A program made the translations under genes and the position numbers. Source: Deltaproteobacteria bacterium (lineage in GTDB: Bacteria > Myxococcota_A > UBA9042 > DTJE01). Taken from it: a stretch of 13,566 nucleotides of DNA. The notes beneath the pieces are model-generated. The model made no database searches and was not told the DNA's origin. It saw nothing but the letters and a program-made list of their open reading frames with translations. The first letter of the stretch is position 1, and the number at the start of each line of letters is the position of its first letter. Shown in pieces: positions 1 to 6,299 of this stretch. Where the stretch lies: assembly GCA_013151875.1 (NCBI GenBank), contig JAADHL010000196.1, forward strand, positions 1-13,566, in the 5' to 3' direction.

Positions 1-1
1 C

Positions 2-871
2 GAAAAGATGCGTGACGACGACGGCAAGGCGGACGGCAAGCTGATCGGCAGGGTTCTGGGAACCGCCTCCCACCCCGATGACCGCCCGGGCAAGCTGTTC
101 GTGTTCCCGCACATTTTTGCCGAGGTCATGGATCGATACATGAAGGAATGGGGCGTGACGGAGGAAGAGCTGGCCCATGTGCCCGTCACCTTCTATGACC
201 ATGCCGCGCACAACCCGATGGCCCAGATGAGGGGCGTCGGGATGACCGTGGAAAAGGTCATGACCCTGGGCGGTCCCAATCGTTACATCGCTGAGGGGCT
301 TCCCCTGAAGACATTCGAATGTTCTCAGATAAGCGATGGATACGCCGCCATCCTGCTGGTCACCGAGGATGGTCTGAAGAAACTGGGCATTGGTATGGAA
401 AACGTTACCGAACTAGTGGGTTACGGGCAGGCGACGGACCCGCTGTCCACCAAGGGCAGGGATGTCCTCAGACCCGCCGGCGCGTATCGCGCGATGAACG
501 GGGCCTATGAAATGGCCGGTGTCAAGGTCGATGACATCAGCGTGGCGGAGGTCCATGACTGCTTCGGGATCATGGGGGCCATTTCGGCCGAGATTCTGGG
601 CAAGGTCCCGCCCGGGCAGGGCGTCAGGTATTTTGTGGAGGGCAAGGCGTCTATCGGAGGCGGGGCGCTGCCCCTGAACACTTCAGGCGGCCTCATAGCG
701 AAAGGTCATCCCATCAGCGCCACGGGAATCGCCATGGTTGGATGGAACTACTGGCAGTTGACCGGCAAGGCGCCCGCCGAGCTGCAGGTAAAGGCCCCGG
801 CCTATGCCGCGTCGTTCAACATCGGCGGCCCGATCTGCGCCAGCGTGACCACTGTTCAAAAAGCAATGTAG
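2..871 (+). CDS. SCP2-type thiolase family protein, C-terminal part (5' end outside window)
   Basis: The frame is open back to the window edge, so the ATG at 8 is probably internal and the N-terminal part with the nucleophilic cysteine is missing. Counting from that ATG, I see the SCP2/SCP-x thiolase signatures: HDCF (His183), a GHPISATG loop (His234) and a late cysteine in GGPICAS (Cys277). The region around residues 40-75, with a helix followed by HNPMAQ, is also typical. Thiolases cleave or form 3-ketoacyl-CoA using CoA; the SCP2-like branch contains many members of unknown substrate, including sterol and lipid enzymes. The gene ends 15 bp from a convergent small gene. It faces away from the aminomutase operon, so a shared pathway is possible but unproven. 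An acetyl-CoA acetyltransferase label would be the likely automatic name, but the exact substrate cannot be read from the sequence. Confidence 0.88.
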   Translation, partial: EKMRDDDGKADGKLIGRVLGTASHPDDRPGKLFVFPHIFAEVMDRYMKEWGVTEEELAHVPVTFYDHAAHNPMAQMRGVGMTVEKVMTLGGPNRYIAEGLPLKTFECSQISDGYAAILLVTEDGLKKLGIGMENVTELVGYGQATDPLSTKGRDVLRPAGAYRAMNGAYEMAGVKVDDISVAEVHDCFGIMGAISAEILGKVPPGQGVRYFVEGKASIGGGALPLNTSGGLIAKGHPISATGIAMVGWNYWQLTGKAPAELQVKAPAYAASFNIGGPICASVTTVQKAM

Positions 872-886
872 TCCGGCTCAGGGTTT

Positions 887-1090
887 TCAGTCGTCGTTGC
901 CTTCCGAGAAATTTTCCCTGTTCCTCCGCCCCTGAGGGCAGCGAAAACAGGCTGAGCGGCGTTTTTCAAAGGCATTCGACTCCATGAAATCGTCCAGGCA
1001 TTTTTCCAGCGGCAGGTGCTTGCGCCTGGGACGGCAATAGAAATCGTCGCGAAAATCGAGGATTTCGGGAATGGAATACGTGAATCTCAT
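887..1090 (-). CDS. 67-aa four-cysteine protein of unknown function
   Basis: I do not recognise this family. The protein starts MRFTYSIPEIL and has four cysteines at residues 19, 31, 48 and 51 (C-X11-C-X16-C-X2-C). The last pair sits in a basic stretch, CFRCPQGRRNRENF. This spacing could bind zinc or another metal, which is inference. The start at 1090 was chosen because a GGAGG lies 8 nt upstream of this ATG. An in-frame ATG at 1126 would give 79 residues but has no comparable ribosome site. A promoter with a perfect TTGACA and a large dyad lies just upstream, which supports a real and regulated gene. It follows the ureohydrolase on the same strand after 152 bp but appears to be its own transcription unit. 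A Zn-ribbon-like regulator or metal-responsive small protein are possible roles. Confidence 0.7.
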   Translation of the reverse strand: MRFTYSIPEILDFRDDFYCRPRRKHLPLEKCLDDFMESNAFEKRRSACFRCPQGRRNRENFSEGNDD

Positions 1091-1111
1091 GGGATCACCC
1101 TCCAATCCTAG

Positions 1112-1155
1112 TAACATGACATTCAAGACCCTATTGGTCTTGTTAGGTCATGTTA
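1112..1155. promoter_or_regulatory. Nested inverted repeat over the -10 region, probable operator
   Basis: Outer arms TAACATGAC (1112-1120) and GTCATGTTA (1147-1155) are a perfect 9-bp inverted repeat. Between them, inner arms AAGACC (1125-1130) and GGTCTT (1136-1141) form a perfect 6-bp repeat around a 5-bp centre. The two dyads share nearly the same axis. The outer arm nearest the -35 coincides with the -10 hexamer, so protein binding there would block RNA polymerase. The inner dyad could alternatively form a hairpin in the mRNA leader. No T tract follows, so it is not a terminator. Confidence 0.6.
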
Positions 1156-1179
1156 TTGTTTGCAGGCACGGCGTGTCAA
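1150..1179 (-). promoter_or_regulatory. Sigma-70-type promoter of the four-cysteine gene
   Basis: On the minus strand, a perfect -35 TTGACA (1179-1174) is followed after 18 bp by TAACAT (1155-1150), which matches the -10 consensus at four of six positions. Transcription would begin near 1143 and give a leader of about 50 nt before the ATG at 1090. An A-rich stretch (around 1182-1188) lies just upstream of the -35 and could act as an UP element. The -10 lies inside one arm of the dyad at 1112-1155. Confidence 0.6.
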
Positions 1180-1242
1180 GGCTTTTTTGTCCTTCCAGTC
1201 GTCCGGTCCCGGTAATGACCAGGCCCCTGGACCCGGACAGGC

Positions 1243-2136
1243 TCACTCCCTGAACAACCACGCAATGAGCTTGAGCAGGATCTTGGCGACAGCCGCCTCG
1301 GAACGGAACTCCCCGGGAATCGGGTTGAGGCCAACGATATCCGCGCCCAGGACGCGTTTATGCGAACACAACGAGCGAAGCAGGCCCATCAATTCATAGT
1401 ATCCGAGGCCGCCGGGCTCGGGGTTGCCGACCGCGGGCATCCACGCGGGATCCAACCCGTCGAGATCCAGCGTGAGATAGACGCTCTCGCCCAGGTCTTG
1501 CATCACCTTGTCGATAAAGCCCGGACCAAGGGCGCGGACCCGCTCCATGTAAAACGGGTGTATGTCCGTTTCCTCCAGGTACGCGGCCTCTTGGGCGCTG
1601 ACGCTGCGGGTCGCGACCTGCACCAGCCGGCAGGATGGGAAGGACTCGATGATCCTCCTCATGACGCACGCGTGGCAGTGACGCGTGCCGTCGAACGAGT
1701 CGCGCAGGCCCAGATGGGCGTCCACCTGCAGTATCGTGAAAGGTGTCTCGTCGGTCGCGAGCGCCCTGATTGCCCCCAGGGTCACCGTGTGCTCGCCGCC
1801 CAGCAGCACCGGGAACTTGCCGTCGCCCGAGATCCTGCGGACCTTGGCCGCAACCTCGTCCACCATGTGCTCTGGGTTGCCCCGGTCCAGGATAGGGGGC
1901 GGCAGGGTGGCCACGCCTACCTTGACCAGGTCCGTGCCCGTTTCGTGGTCGAACACTTCGATGGATTCCGATGCGCGCAGTATTGCCTGAGGGCCCTCGC
2001 GCGCACCCGTGCGGAAGGACGCCGTACTGTCGTAAGGCACCGGCAGAATGGCAACCCGCGAGCCGTCGTAACGGCACGACTCCAACGGCAGATAGCCGAA
2101 ATTGACCGGAAACTGGACCTTCCATTCCTCATTCAT
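1243..2136 (-). CDS. Agmatinase/arginase-family ureohydrolase with an altered metal site
   Basis: This 297-residue protein has the ureohydrolase order of motifs: GGEHT (His116), DAHLG (Asp139, His141), the RHCHACVMR region, LDLDGLDP (Asp224, Asp226), PEPGG (Glu240) and DIVGLNP. Family members hydrolyse a guanidino group, releasing urea, with two manganese ions held by these residues. The expected sequence at 139-143 is D-A-H-x-D, but residue 143 is Gly here (codon GGC), so one manganese ligand appears to be missing. Length and start fit agmatinases. The ATG overlaps the kamE stop by 4 bp (ATGA), which implies translational coupling and makes it the last gene of the kam operon. By family it would be called speB-like, but with a lost ligand the substrate and even activity are uncertain. 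Confidence 0.85.
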   Translation of the reverse strand: MNEEWKVQFPVNFGYLPLESCRYDGSRVAILPVPYDSTASFRTGAREGPQAILRASESIEVFDHETGTDLVKVGVATLPPPILDRGNPEHMVDEVAAKVRRISGDGKFPVLLGGEHTVTLGAIRALATDETPFTILQVDAHLGLRDSFDGTRHCHACVMRRIIESFPSCRLVQVATRSVSAQEAAYLEETDIHPFYMERVRALGPGFIDKVMQDLGESVYLTLDLDGLDPAWMPAVGNPEPGGLGYYELMGLLRSLCSHKRVLGADIVGLNPIPGEFRSEAAVAKILLKLIAWLFRE

Positions 2137-2924
2137 GACGCGTCCTTTGCGATCAGGCCCCTGCTCACGGCCTCTTGTGCGATGAAGGAGGCCACGTCCA
2201 ACGGTGAGGTGCCTGACCCGAATCCGGCGTCGAAACCCAGCTCCAGGGCGACTTCATGGCTGACGCGAGGACCGCCGCAGACCATGAGCACGCGTTCGCG
2301 GATGCCCTGGGCCTCAACCATGTCCACCAGTTCCGCCAGGTTGCCCAGGTGGATATCCTTCTGCGTAACCACCTGCGAAACCAGTATGACGTCCGCTTTG
2401 AACGCAAGCGCCTCGGCCAGCAGCCGGTCGTTGGAAATCTGGCTTCCGAGGTTGAGGGTCCTGAACGCCCTGTAGCGCTCCAGGCCGTAATTGCCGGCGA
2501 ATCCCTTCATGTTCATGATTGCGTCGATTCCCACCGTGTGCGCGTCGCTGCCCGTGCACGCGCCTATGACTCTGATCCGACGGCCGCCTCCCTGCAACAC
2601 GAAATCATTGATCTGCGAAAAGGTCATGGTCCTGGTCGTGATCTTCGGCACCACAATCCGACCCATGTCAACGAAGTGCGTGCACCTCCCATACAGAATG
2701 TAATAGGAAAATCCGGCGCCCATGTCGGCTGCGTGATAGATCGTGACGTCCTTGAGGCCCATCTTGCCGGCCAGACGCCTGGCGCCCTCCCTGGCTTCGT
2801 CGCTCAGAGGCGCCGGCAGCGTAAACGAGACCTGGACGGCCCCGTCGTTCAGCGTGTCTCCATAGGGGCGCACCCGGCCTGGATCATCGCCGCGCCCGCT
2901 TTCCTGATCCATGTCGTCCTTCAT
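2133..2924 (-). CDS. kamE: Lysine 5,6-aminomutase beta subunit (B12- and PLP-binding)
   Basis: KamE pairs with KamD to move an amino group between carbons 5 and 6 of D-lysine or beta-lysine, using adenosylcobalamin and pyridoxal phosphate. The protein (263 residues) has an N-terminal dimerisation part and then a Rossmann-like B12 domain from about residue 115. The signature GSDAHTVGID carries His129, the likely lower ligand to cobalt, and Lys140 eleven residues on is placed exactly like the PLP-binding lysine of the studied clostridial enzyme (His133/Lys144). Later blocks LVSQVVTQKD and CGGPR are also typical. I prefer the ATG at 2924 because it overlaps the kamD stop as ATGA and gives the family length; an upstream in-frame start at 2966 would run 42 nt further into kamD. 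An ornithine 4,5-aminomutase is less likely because that enzyme has a different subunit split. Confidence 0.92.
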   Translation of the reverse strand: MKDDMDQESGRGDDPGRVRPYGDTLNDGAVQVSFTLPAPLSDEAREGARRLAGKMGLKDVTIYHAADMGAGFSYYILYGRCTHFVDMGRIVVPKITTRTMTFSQINDFVLQGGGRRIRVIGACTGSDAHTVGIDAIMNMKGFAGNYGLERYRAFRTLNLGSQISNDRLLAEALAFKADVILVSQVVTQKDIHLGNLAELVDMVEAQGIRERVLMVCGGPRVSHEVALELGFDAGFGSGTSPLDVASFIAQEAVSRGLIAKDAS

Positions 2925-4477
2925 GACTTCACCGCGATTTTCAGCAGGTCTTCGACCGGGTTCCAATAGTCGTCGGACCTGATGAACACGCCGTCAAGGC
3001 CGCGTCCTCCTTCGAAAGAACGCGACACGTCCGCGAACATGCCGTCTTCAAGCGCCCTGAACAGGCCCCTTTCACCAATTGATTCCAGCATTTCGAGGGC
3101 CTGGTCCAGGACCATGGCGGCCCTTTTCCGCATGATGCCATCGTCACGAAATTCGATCTCGTCCGACAGGTGGCGCGCGGCGTTCATCACCATGCGCGTG
3201 GACTCCAGGGCAAGGTAACGGTCGTGGATATGGGGAGTGTGCATGGCCTCGGTCATCATGCCGAGCAGATGGATTCCCTGACCAGTCATTACACTGGCCA
3301 GCGCGAACAATGCGTCCTGGACATGGCCGCGAAAGATATTGCCCGTCATGTGCTTGGTGGGGGGCATGTATTTGATCGGCGATTTTGGAAAGATCTCGCG
3401 GGCCATCTGCGCCTGGGCGATCTCCAGGACCAGCATGTCCTCCTTCAGGGGGTCCATTTCCATGGCATGACCAAGGCCGATCTGCCCAGGCTCCAGGCCG
3501 CACCTGAGGGCCAGGGACTCGTTGATGAACTGGGACGCCAGCACGGTGTGCGCCGCCTCCAGGGGGTCCGCGGTGGTCAGATAGTTGTCCTCGCCGGTAT
3601 TGATGATGATCCCGCCCACGGCCGACACGAGCCGTGAAAAGGCCTGGTCCGTCAGCGTCCTCTGCATGTTGATGTCGCGGAAAAGCACCCCGTACAGGGC
3701 GTCGTTGAGCATCATGTCCAGGCGTTCCACGGCGCCCAGAACGGACATCTCCGGCATGCACAGACCGCTGGCGTAATTGCACAGACGGACGTAGCGCCCC
3801 ACCTCCTCGGACACATCATCCAGGGCCTCGCGCATGATCCGGAAATTGTCCTGCGAGGCGTAGGTGCCGCCGAACCCACCGGTGTTGGCCCCTTCGGGCA
3901 CGTAGTCGAGCAGGCTCTGAGCGGTATGCCGGATCACCGCGATCACCTGAGCCCCGGCCAGGGCGGCCACGCGCGCCTGCACGGTGTCCTCGTGGATATC
4001 GCCCGAGGCAACGATCACGTACAGAAGGGGCCTCTCCCCATCGCCCAATCGCTGGATGAACGCATCGCGCGTCCGGGCCACCTCGACGATGCCTTCGACC
4101 GCGGTCCGGGACAGCGCCGCAACCGATTCACGCACCGCGTCGTCATCGTCGTCGTGGGCCGGAAGTTCGGCTTCCCCCCCGGCGATAAGGGCCGCTGTGC
4201 CGTGGGCATCGAGGCCGCTTCTCCTCATCGCCCGACCGAACGGAAGGCAGATTCCCCCATCAACCAGGTCCTGGCGGACAGCCGCTTCGATTACCCGATT
4301 TGCCAGGGGCGTGCCGTCCGGGGCCGCGCCGTTGACCCCCAGCATCCTCAACGTGGCCCGCTCGATCGAGACGGTGGTTCTGTTGTCCGTGAATTCCAGG
4401 ACCGAGTCGGATATCGCGGCTGCGGCCTCGCGGCACCTTGCCACGATCCGCTCATCGAGCGCCAGCTTCGGTTTCAT
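2921..4477 (-). CDS. kamD: Lysine 5,6-aminomutase alpha subunit
   Basis: This is the large catalytic TIM-barrel-like subunit (518 residues, the usual length) that forms the substrate pocket and holds PLP and B12 against KamE. Recognisable conserved blocks include QSLLDYVPEGA, FGGTYASQDNFRIMR, SGLCMPE, the MMLNDALYG(V)LFRDINM stretch, IINTGEDNYLTTAD, ASQFINE and KYMPPTKHMTGNIF. An unusual run of five aspartates (residues 109-113), encoded by GAC/GAT repeats, lies in a variable loop near the N-terminus and probably has no catalytic meaning. The ATG overlaps the kamB stop as ATGA and the stop overlaps the kamE start the same way, so the subunits are likely made in matched amounts. Substrate could be a close lysine analogue; the sequence alone does not fix it. 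Confidence 0.94.
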   Translation of the reverse strand: MKPKLALDERIVARCREAAAAISDSVLEFTDNRTTVSIERATLRMLGVNGAAPDGTPLANRVIEAAVRQDLVDGGICLPFGRAMRRSGLDAHGTAALIAGGEAELPAHDDDDDAVRESVAALSRTAVEGIVEVARTRDAFIQRLGDGERPLLYVIVASGDIHEDTVQARVAALAGAQVIAVIRHTAQSLLDYVPEGANTGGFGGTYASQDNFRIMREALDDVSEEVGRYVRLCNYASGLCMPEMSVLGAVERLDMMLNDALYGVLFRDINMQRTLTDQAFSRLVSAVGGIIINTGEDNYLTTADPLEAAHTVLASQFINESLALRCGLEPGQIGLGHAMEMDPLKEDMLVLEIAQAQMAREIFPKSPIKYMPPTKHMTGNIFRGHVQDALFALASVMTGQGIHLLGMMTEAMHTPHIHDRYLALESTRMVMNAARHLSDEIEFRDDGIMRKRAAMVLDQALEMLESIGERGLFRALEDGMFADVSRSFEGGRGLDGVFIRSDDYWNPVEDLLKIAVKS

Positions 4478-5502
4478 TGCACGCCCTCGAACATGAACAC
4501 AGGCACGCCGGGCGCGACCGCCCTGACGGCCTCCAGCAGTTCGGGCCCCGGCAACGACGCCCCGGTCACGCTGAACGGATTGACGGTGACCGCCAGCAGG
4601 CGGATTCCCCGGATCACGGTCAGCCTCCCGCCCATTGATCGGAAACCGGCAAGGGACTCCGGTGACGCGAACAGGCGGGTCGGATCAGAGGATATCACGT
4701 GCGTGCCCGGACCGAGCCTCGAAACCGACCTGAGCCATTCATCGGTGATCGCGCCGGGGAACGCGATCATCGGGCCTCGCGACGTCCCACCACCGGGGGT
4801 TTCGGGAGGCGCCACCGGGTCGCCGGCGTCCTTCAGAAAGGTAATCCCGCCGTCAGCGGCGCTCAACGCGGGCGCCCCATGACGGATGGCGGACTCCATC
4901 AGATCGAGGACGGATTTATCCTCGAATTCAGGCAACAGGAGTCGATCAAGTATTTCCCGGGTACGCGAAGCCACTTCCTGGATGGTGTCGCCGACCACGG
5001 CGCCGGTGGCCAGGATCACCCCCTGGGATATGGTCGGATCCGCCGCTGCCAGTCTCTGGTATGAACCGTCCACCAGCACCTTGACCGCGCCGTGCGCCAG
5101 CAGACCCCGTACAGCGACATCCAGATCGGCCTTGTGGCGGACCCCGCAAAGCAGCACGGCGCCGGCCTTCTCGACCCTGCAAAGCGCCAGTTCGCCCATG
5201 GGCGTCGGCGCACCCAGGACATCGATCACACTGACGCTGGCAGTTCCTCCCGTCAATGCCTTCTTGCCCGTGGCTATCAATGTTCCTGGTGTGACGTAAA
5301 TGCGTGGCTTGTCTATCCGGAGCCAGAAGTCGGTTTCCTCGCCGTCTATCCCGATGGACAGGACCCCATAAGGCCCCTTGTCCCCGGGCAGGCCAGCCAG
5401 GATCCGATTCATGGTGGTGGTCTTGCCGGTATTCTTGGAACTACCGACGACCGCGACGACACGGACGTTCCCGTCGGCGAGGACTCCTTCGATGCCTTCC
5501 AC
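4474..5502 (-). CDS. kamB: Probable aminomutase reactivase subunit KamB (P-loop protein)
   Basis: A 342-residue protein with an N-terminal P-loop-like nucleotide site, GSSKNTGKTTT (residues 20-30), which lacks the usual first Gly spacing but keeps GKT. I assign KamB from this motif, the length and its position directly ahead of kamD and kamE. In lysine-fermenting bacteria KamB works with the ATPase KamC to reactivate aminomutase that has inactivated its cobalamin; KamC is not in this window. The C-terminal region holds several Gly- and Pro-rich turns and no membrane segment. The start is GTG at 5502, only 7 bp after the HU stop and without a clear Shine-Dalgarno, so translation may depend on coupling with HU. 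The last codons overlap kamD as ATGA. The assignment is probable and not certain. Confidence 0.65.
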   Translation of the reverse strand: MEGIEGVLADGNVRVVAVVGSSKNTGKTTTMNRILAGLPGDKGPYGVLSIGIDGEETDFWLRIDKPRIYVTPGTLIATGKKALTGGTASVSVIDVLGAPTPMGELALCRVEKAGAVLLCGVRHKADLDVAVRGLLAHGAVKVLVDGSYQRLAAADPTISQGVILATGAVVGDTIQEVASRTREILDRLLLPEFEDKSVLDLMESAIRHGAPALSAADGGITFLKDAGDPVAPPETPGGGTSRGPMIAFPGAITDEWLRSVSRLGPGTHVISSDPTRLFASPESLAGFRSMGGRLTVIRGIRLLAVTVNPFSVTGASLPGPELLEAVRAVAPGVPVFMFEGVQ

Positions 5503-5509
5503 TGGCGTA

Positions 5510-5785
5510 CTAAAGGATGCTCTTCAGCTTGGGAGCGGGCTTGAAACCCACTGTCTTGGACGCCTTGATGGTAATCGGGGCCTGATTCCTGGGATCGACG
5601 CCCTTGCGTGCCTTGCGGCTGCGGACGGTGAATGTGCCGAACCCCGGAAACGAGAACCTCTTGTCCTTCTTGATTGCGACGCGAACCGCATCGAAAACGG
5701 CGCCGATGATGACCTCGGTTTCCTTTTTCGTCAGGTCCACTCCCTTGGCGTTGCGTACGGATTCAATCAAATCGGCCTTGGTCAT
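5510..5785 (-). CDS. HU-family DNA-binding protein
   Basis: The 91-residue product has the HU/IHF layout: an N-terminal helical dimerisation part (MTKADLIESV), the GFGTFTVR beta turn (residues 48-55), a basic arm with a Pro (VDP, residues 63-65) and the C-terminal FKPAPKLKS. HU dimers bend and compact DNA and influence transcription and recombination. The start at 5785 follows a purine-rich GGGGGAT at proper spacing and gives the standard length; upstream in-frame starts would add a non-conserved tail. It lies 7 bp before kamB, an unusual partner, so HU transcripts may read into the aminomutase operon. HU and IHF subunits cannot be told apart securely here. Confidence 0.95.
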   Translation of the reverse strand: MTKADLIESVRNAKGVDLTKKETEVIIGAVFDAVRVAIKKDKRFSFPGFGTFTVRSRKARKGVDPRNQAPITIKASKTVGFKPAPKLKSIL

Positions 5786-5905
5786 TTCGTATCCCCCAGG
5801 ACAAAGAGAAAAACACCAACGGACAATACACCGAATCACCCCTATGCGACTCGATAAATTGCCCTGCCTGGAAAGCAGTTTTTTTGTGCCAAACACCCCC
5901 GGTCT

Positions 5906-5924
5906 TGTCAAGCTGTTTTTGACA
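5906..5924. promoter_or_regulatory. TGTCAA/TTGACA inverted repeat upstream of HU
   Basis: TGTCAA (5906-5911) and TTGACA (5919-5924) form a 6-bp inverted repeat with a 7-bp spacer. Read on the minus strand, the nearer arm is a perfect -35 TTGACA pointing toward HU. The matching -10 at 17 or 18 bp is poor (CACAAA or ACAAAA), so I do not assign a firm promoter. It could be a repressor site in the HU leader of about 120 bp. Confidence 0.35.
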
Positions 5925-5952
5925 TTTCCGGATCCGGTTCCGCCCTTCGGGC

Positions 5953-6174
5953 TCAGGCGCTCGCGCCCAGTTCGGAGGACAGTTTCAGGATCTGATCCTT
6001 CTTCTTGAGCTTCAGTTTTTTCAGGCTGGCCACTTCAATCTGGTCCTGGGGAGTGAGATAGGGATGAGAGGTCAGGGCCGTGATTCGTGAATCAAGGTCC
6101 CTGTGTTCACGCCGCAGTTCGTCGAGGCGCTCTTTCCGCTCATCCTTGCCCGACAGGGCCGCGTTGTCCGCCAT
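5953..6174 (-). CDS. DUF465 family small helical protein
   Basis: A 73-residue, highly charged protein that matches the DUF465 pattern: HRDLDSRITAL, then a short loop (PYLTPQD) and LKKLKLKKKDQIL, two helices able to form a coiled coil. Family members are small cytoplasmic proteins of unknown function, common in Proteobacteria. The start at 6174 was chosen because GAGG lies 5 nt upstream and gives the family length; in-frame GTG (6180) and TTG (6192) starts are possible. It lies upstream of HU with 167 bp between and divergently from the kinase gene. It probably is a stand-alone gene. Confidence 0.85.
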   Translation of the reverse strand: MADNAALSGKDERKERLDELRREHRDLDSRITALTSHPYLTPQDQIEVASLKKLKLKKKDQILKLSSELGASA

Positions 6175-6204
6175 GTCCACCTCGCTGTTCAAGTTTCCAA
6201 CACC

Positions 6205-6234
6205 ATTCTAGCCCGGATTGTTCCCTACGCTCAA
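6205..6234 (-). promoter_or_regulatory. Candidate promoter of the DUF465 gene
   Basis: On the minus strand TTGAGC (6234-6229) and TAGAAT (6210-6205) are separated by 18 bp, matching -35 at four and -10 at five of six positions. Transcription would start near 6198, 24 nt before the chosen ATG. The 125-bp space is shared with the divergent kinase gene, for which I see no convincing promoter. Confidence 0.45.
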
Positions 6235-6299
6235 GTGACGGTTTCATACAAGGCTGGTATTCTCGCCGGGAAGATGGCGGGAGGCGTTGAGGCGCGTAT

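Noticed and set aside
1360..2475. A 371-codon open frame on the plus strand
   Set aside because: It lies opposite the ureohydrolase and kamE, has no recognisable motif, and is the usual antisense open frame of GC-rich genes.
2133..4477. Ornithine 4,5-aminomutase (OraS/OraE) instead of KamDE
   Set aside because: The alpha and beta sizes (518 and 263 residues) fit KamD/KamE; Ora has a small S and a large fused E subunit.
3926..4882. A 318-codon open frame on the plus strand
   Set aside because: Antisense to kamD and kamB, with low-complexity Pro/Arg/Gly-rich translation and no ribosome site.
5862..5885. Small CTGC/GCAG stem followed by seven Ts on the plus strand, a terminator-like signal
   Set aside because: The stem is only 4 bp and no plus-strand gene ends upstream of it.
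5869..5895. TGGCAC followed by TGC on the minus strand upstream of HU, resembling a sigma-54 promoter
   Set aside because: The GG and GC are 12 bases apart, not the required 10.
5928..5937. CCGGATCCGG palindrome between the DUF465 and HU genes
   Set aside because: Ten-base palindrome without a loop, T tract or promoter context; expected by chance in GC-rich DNA.
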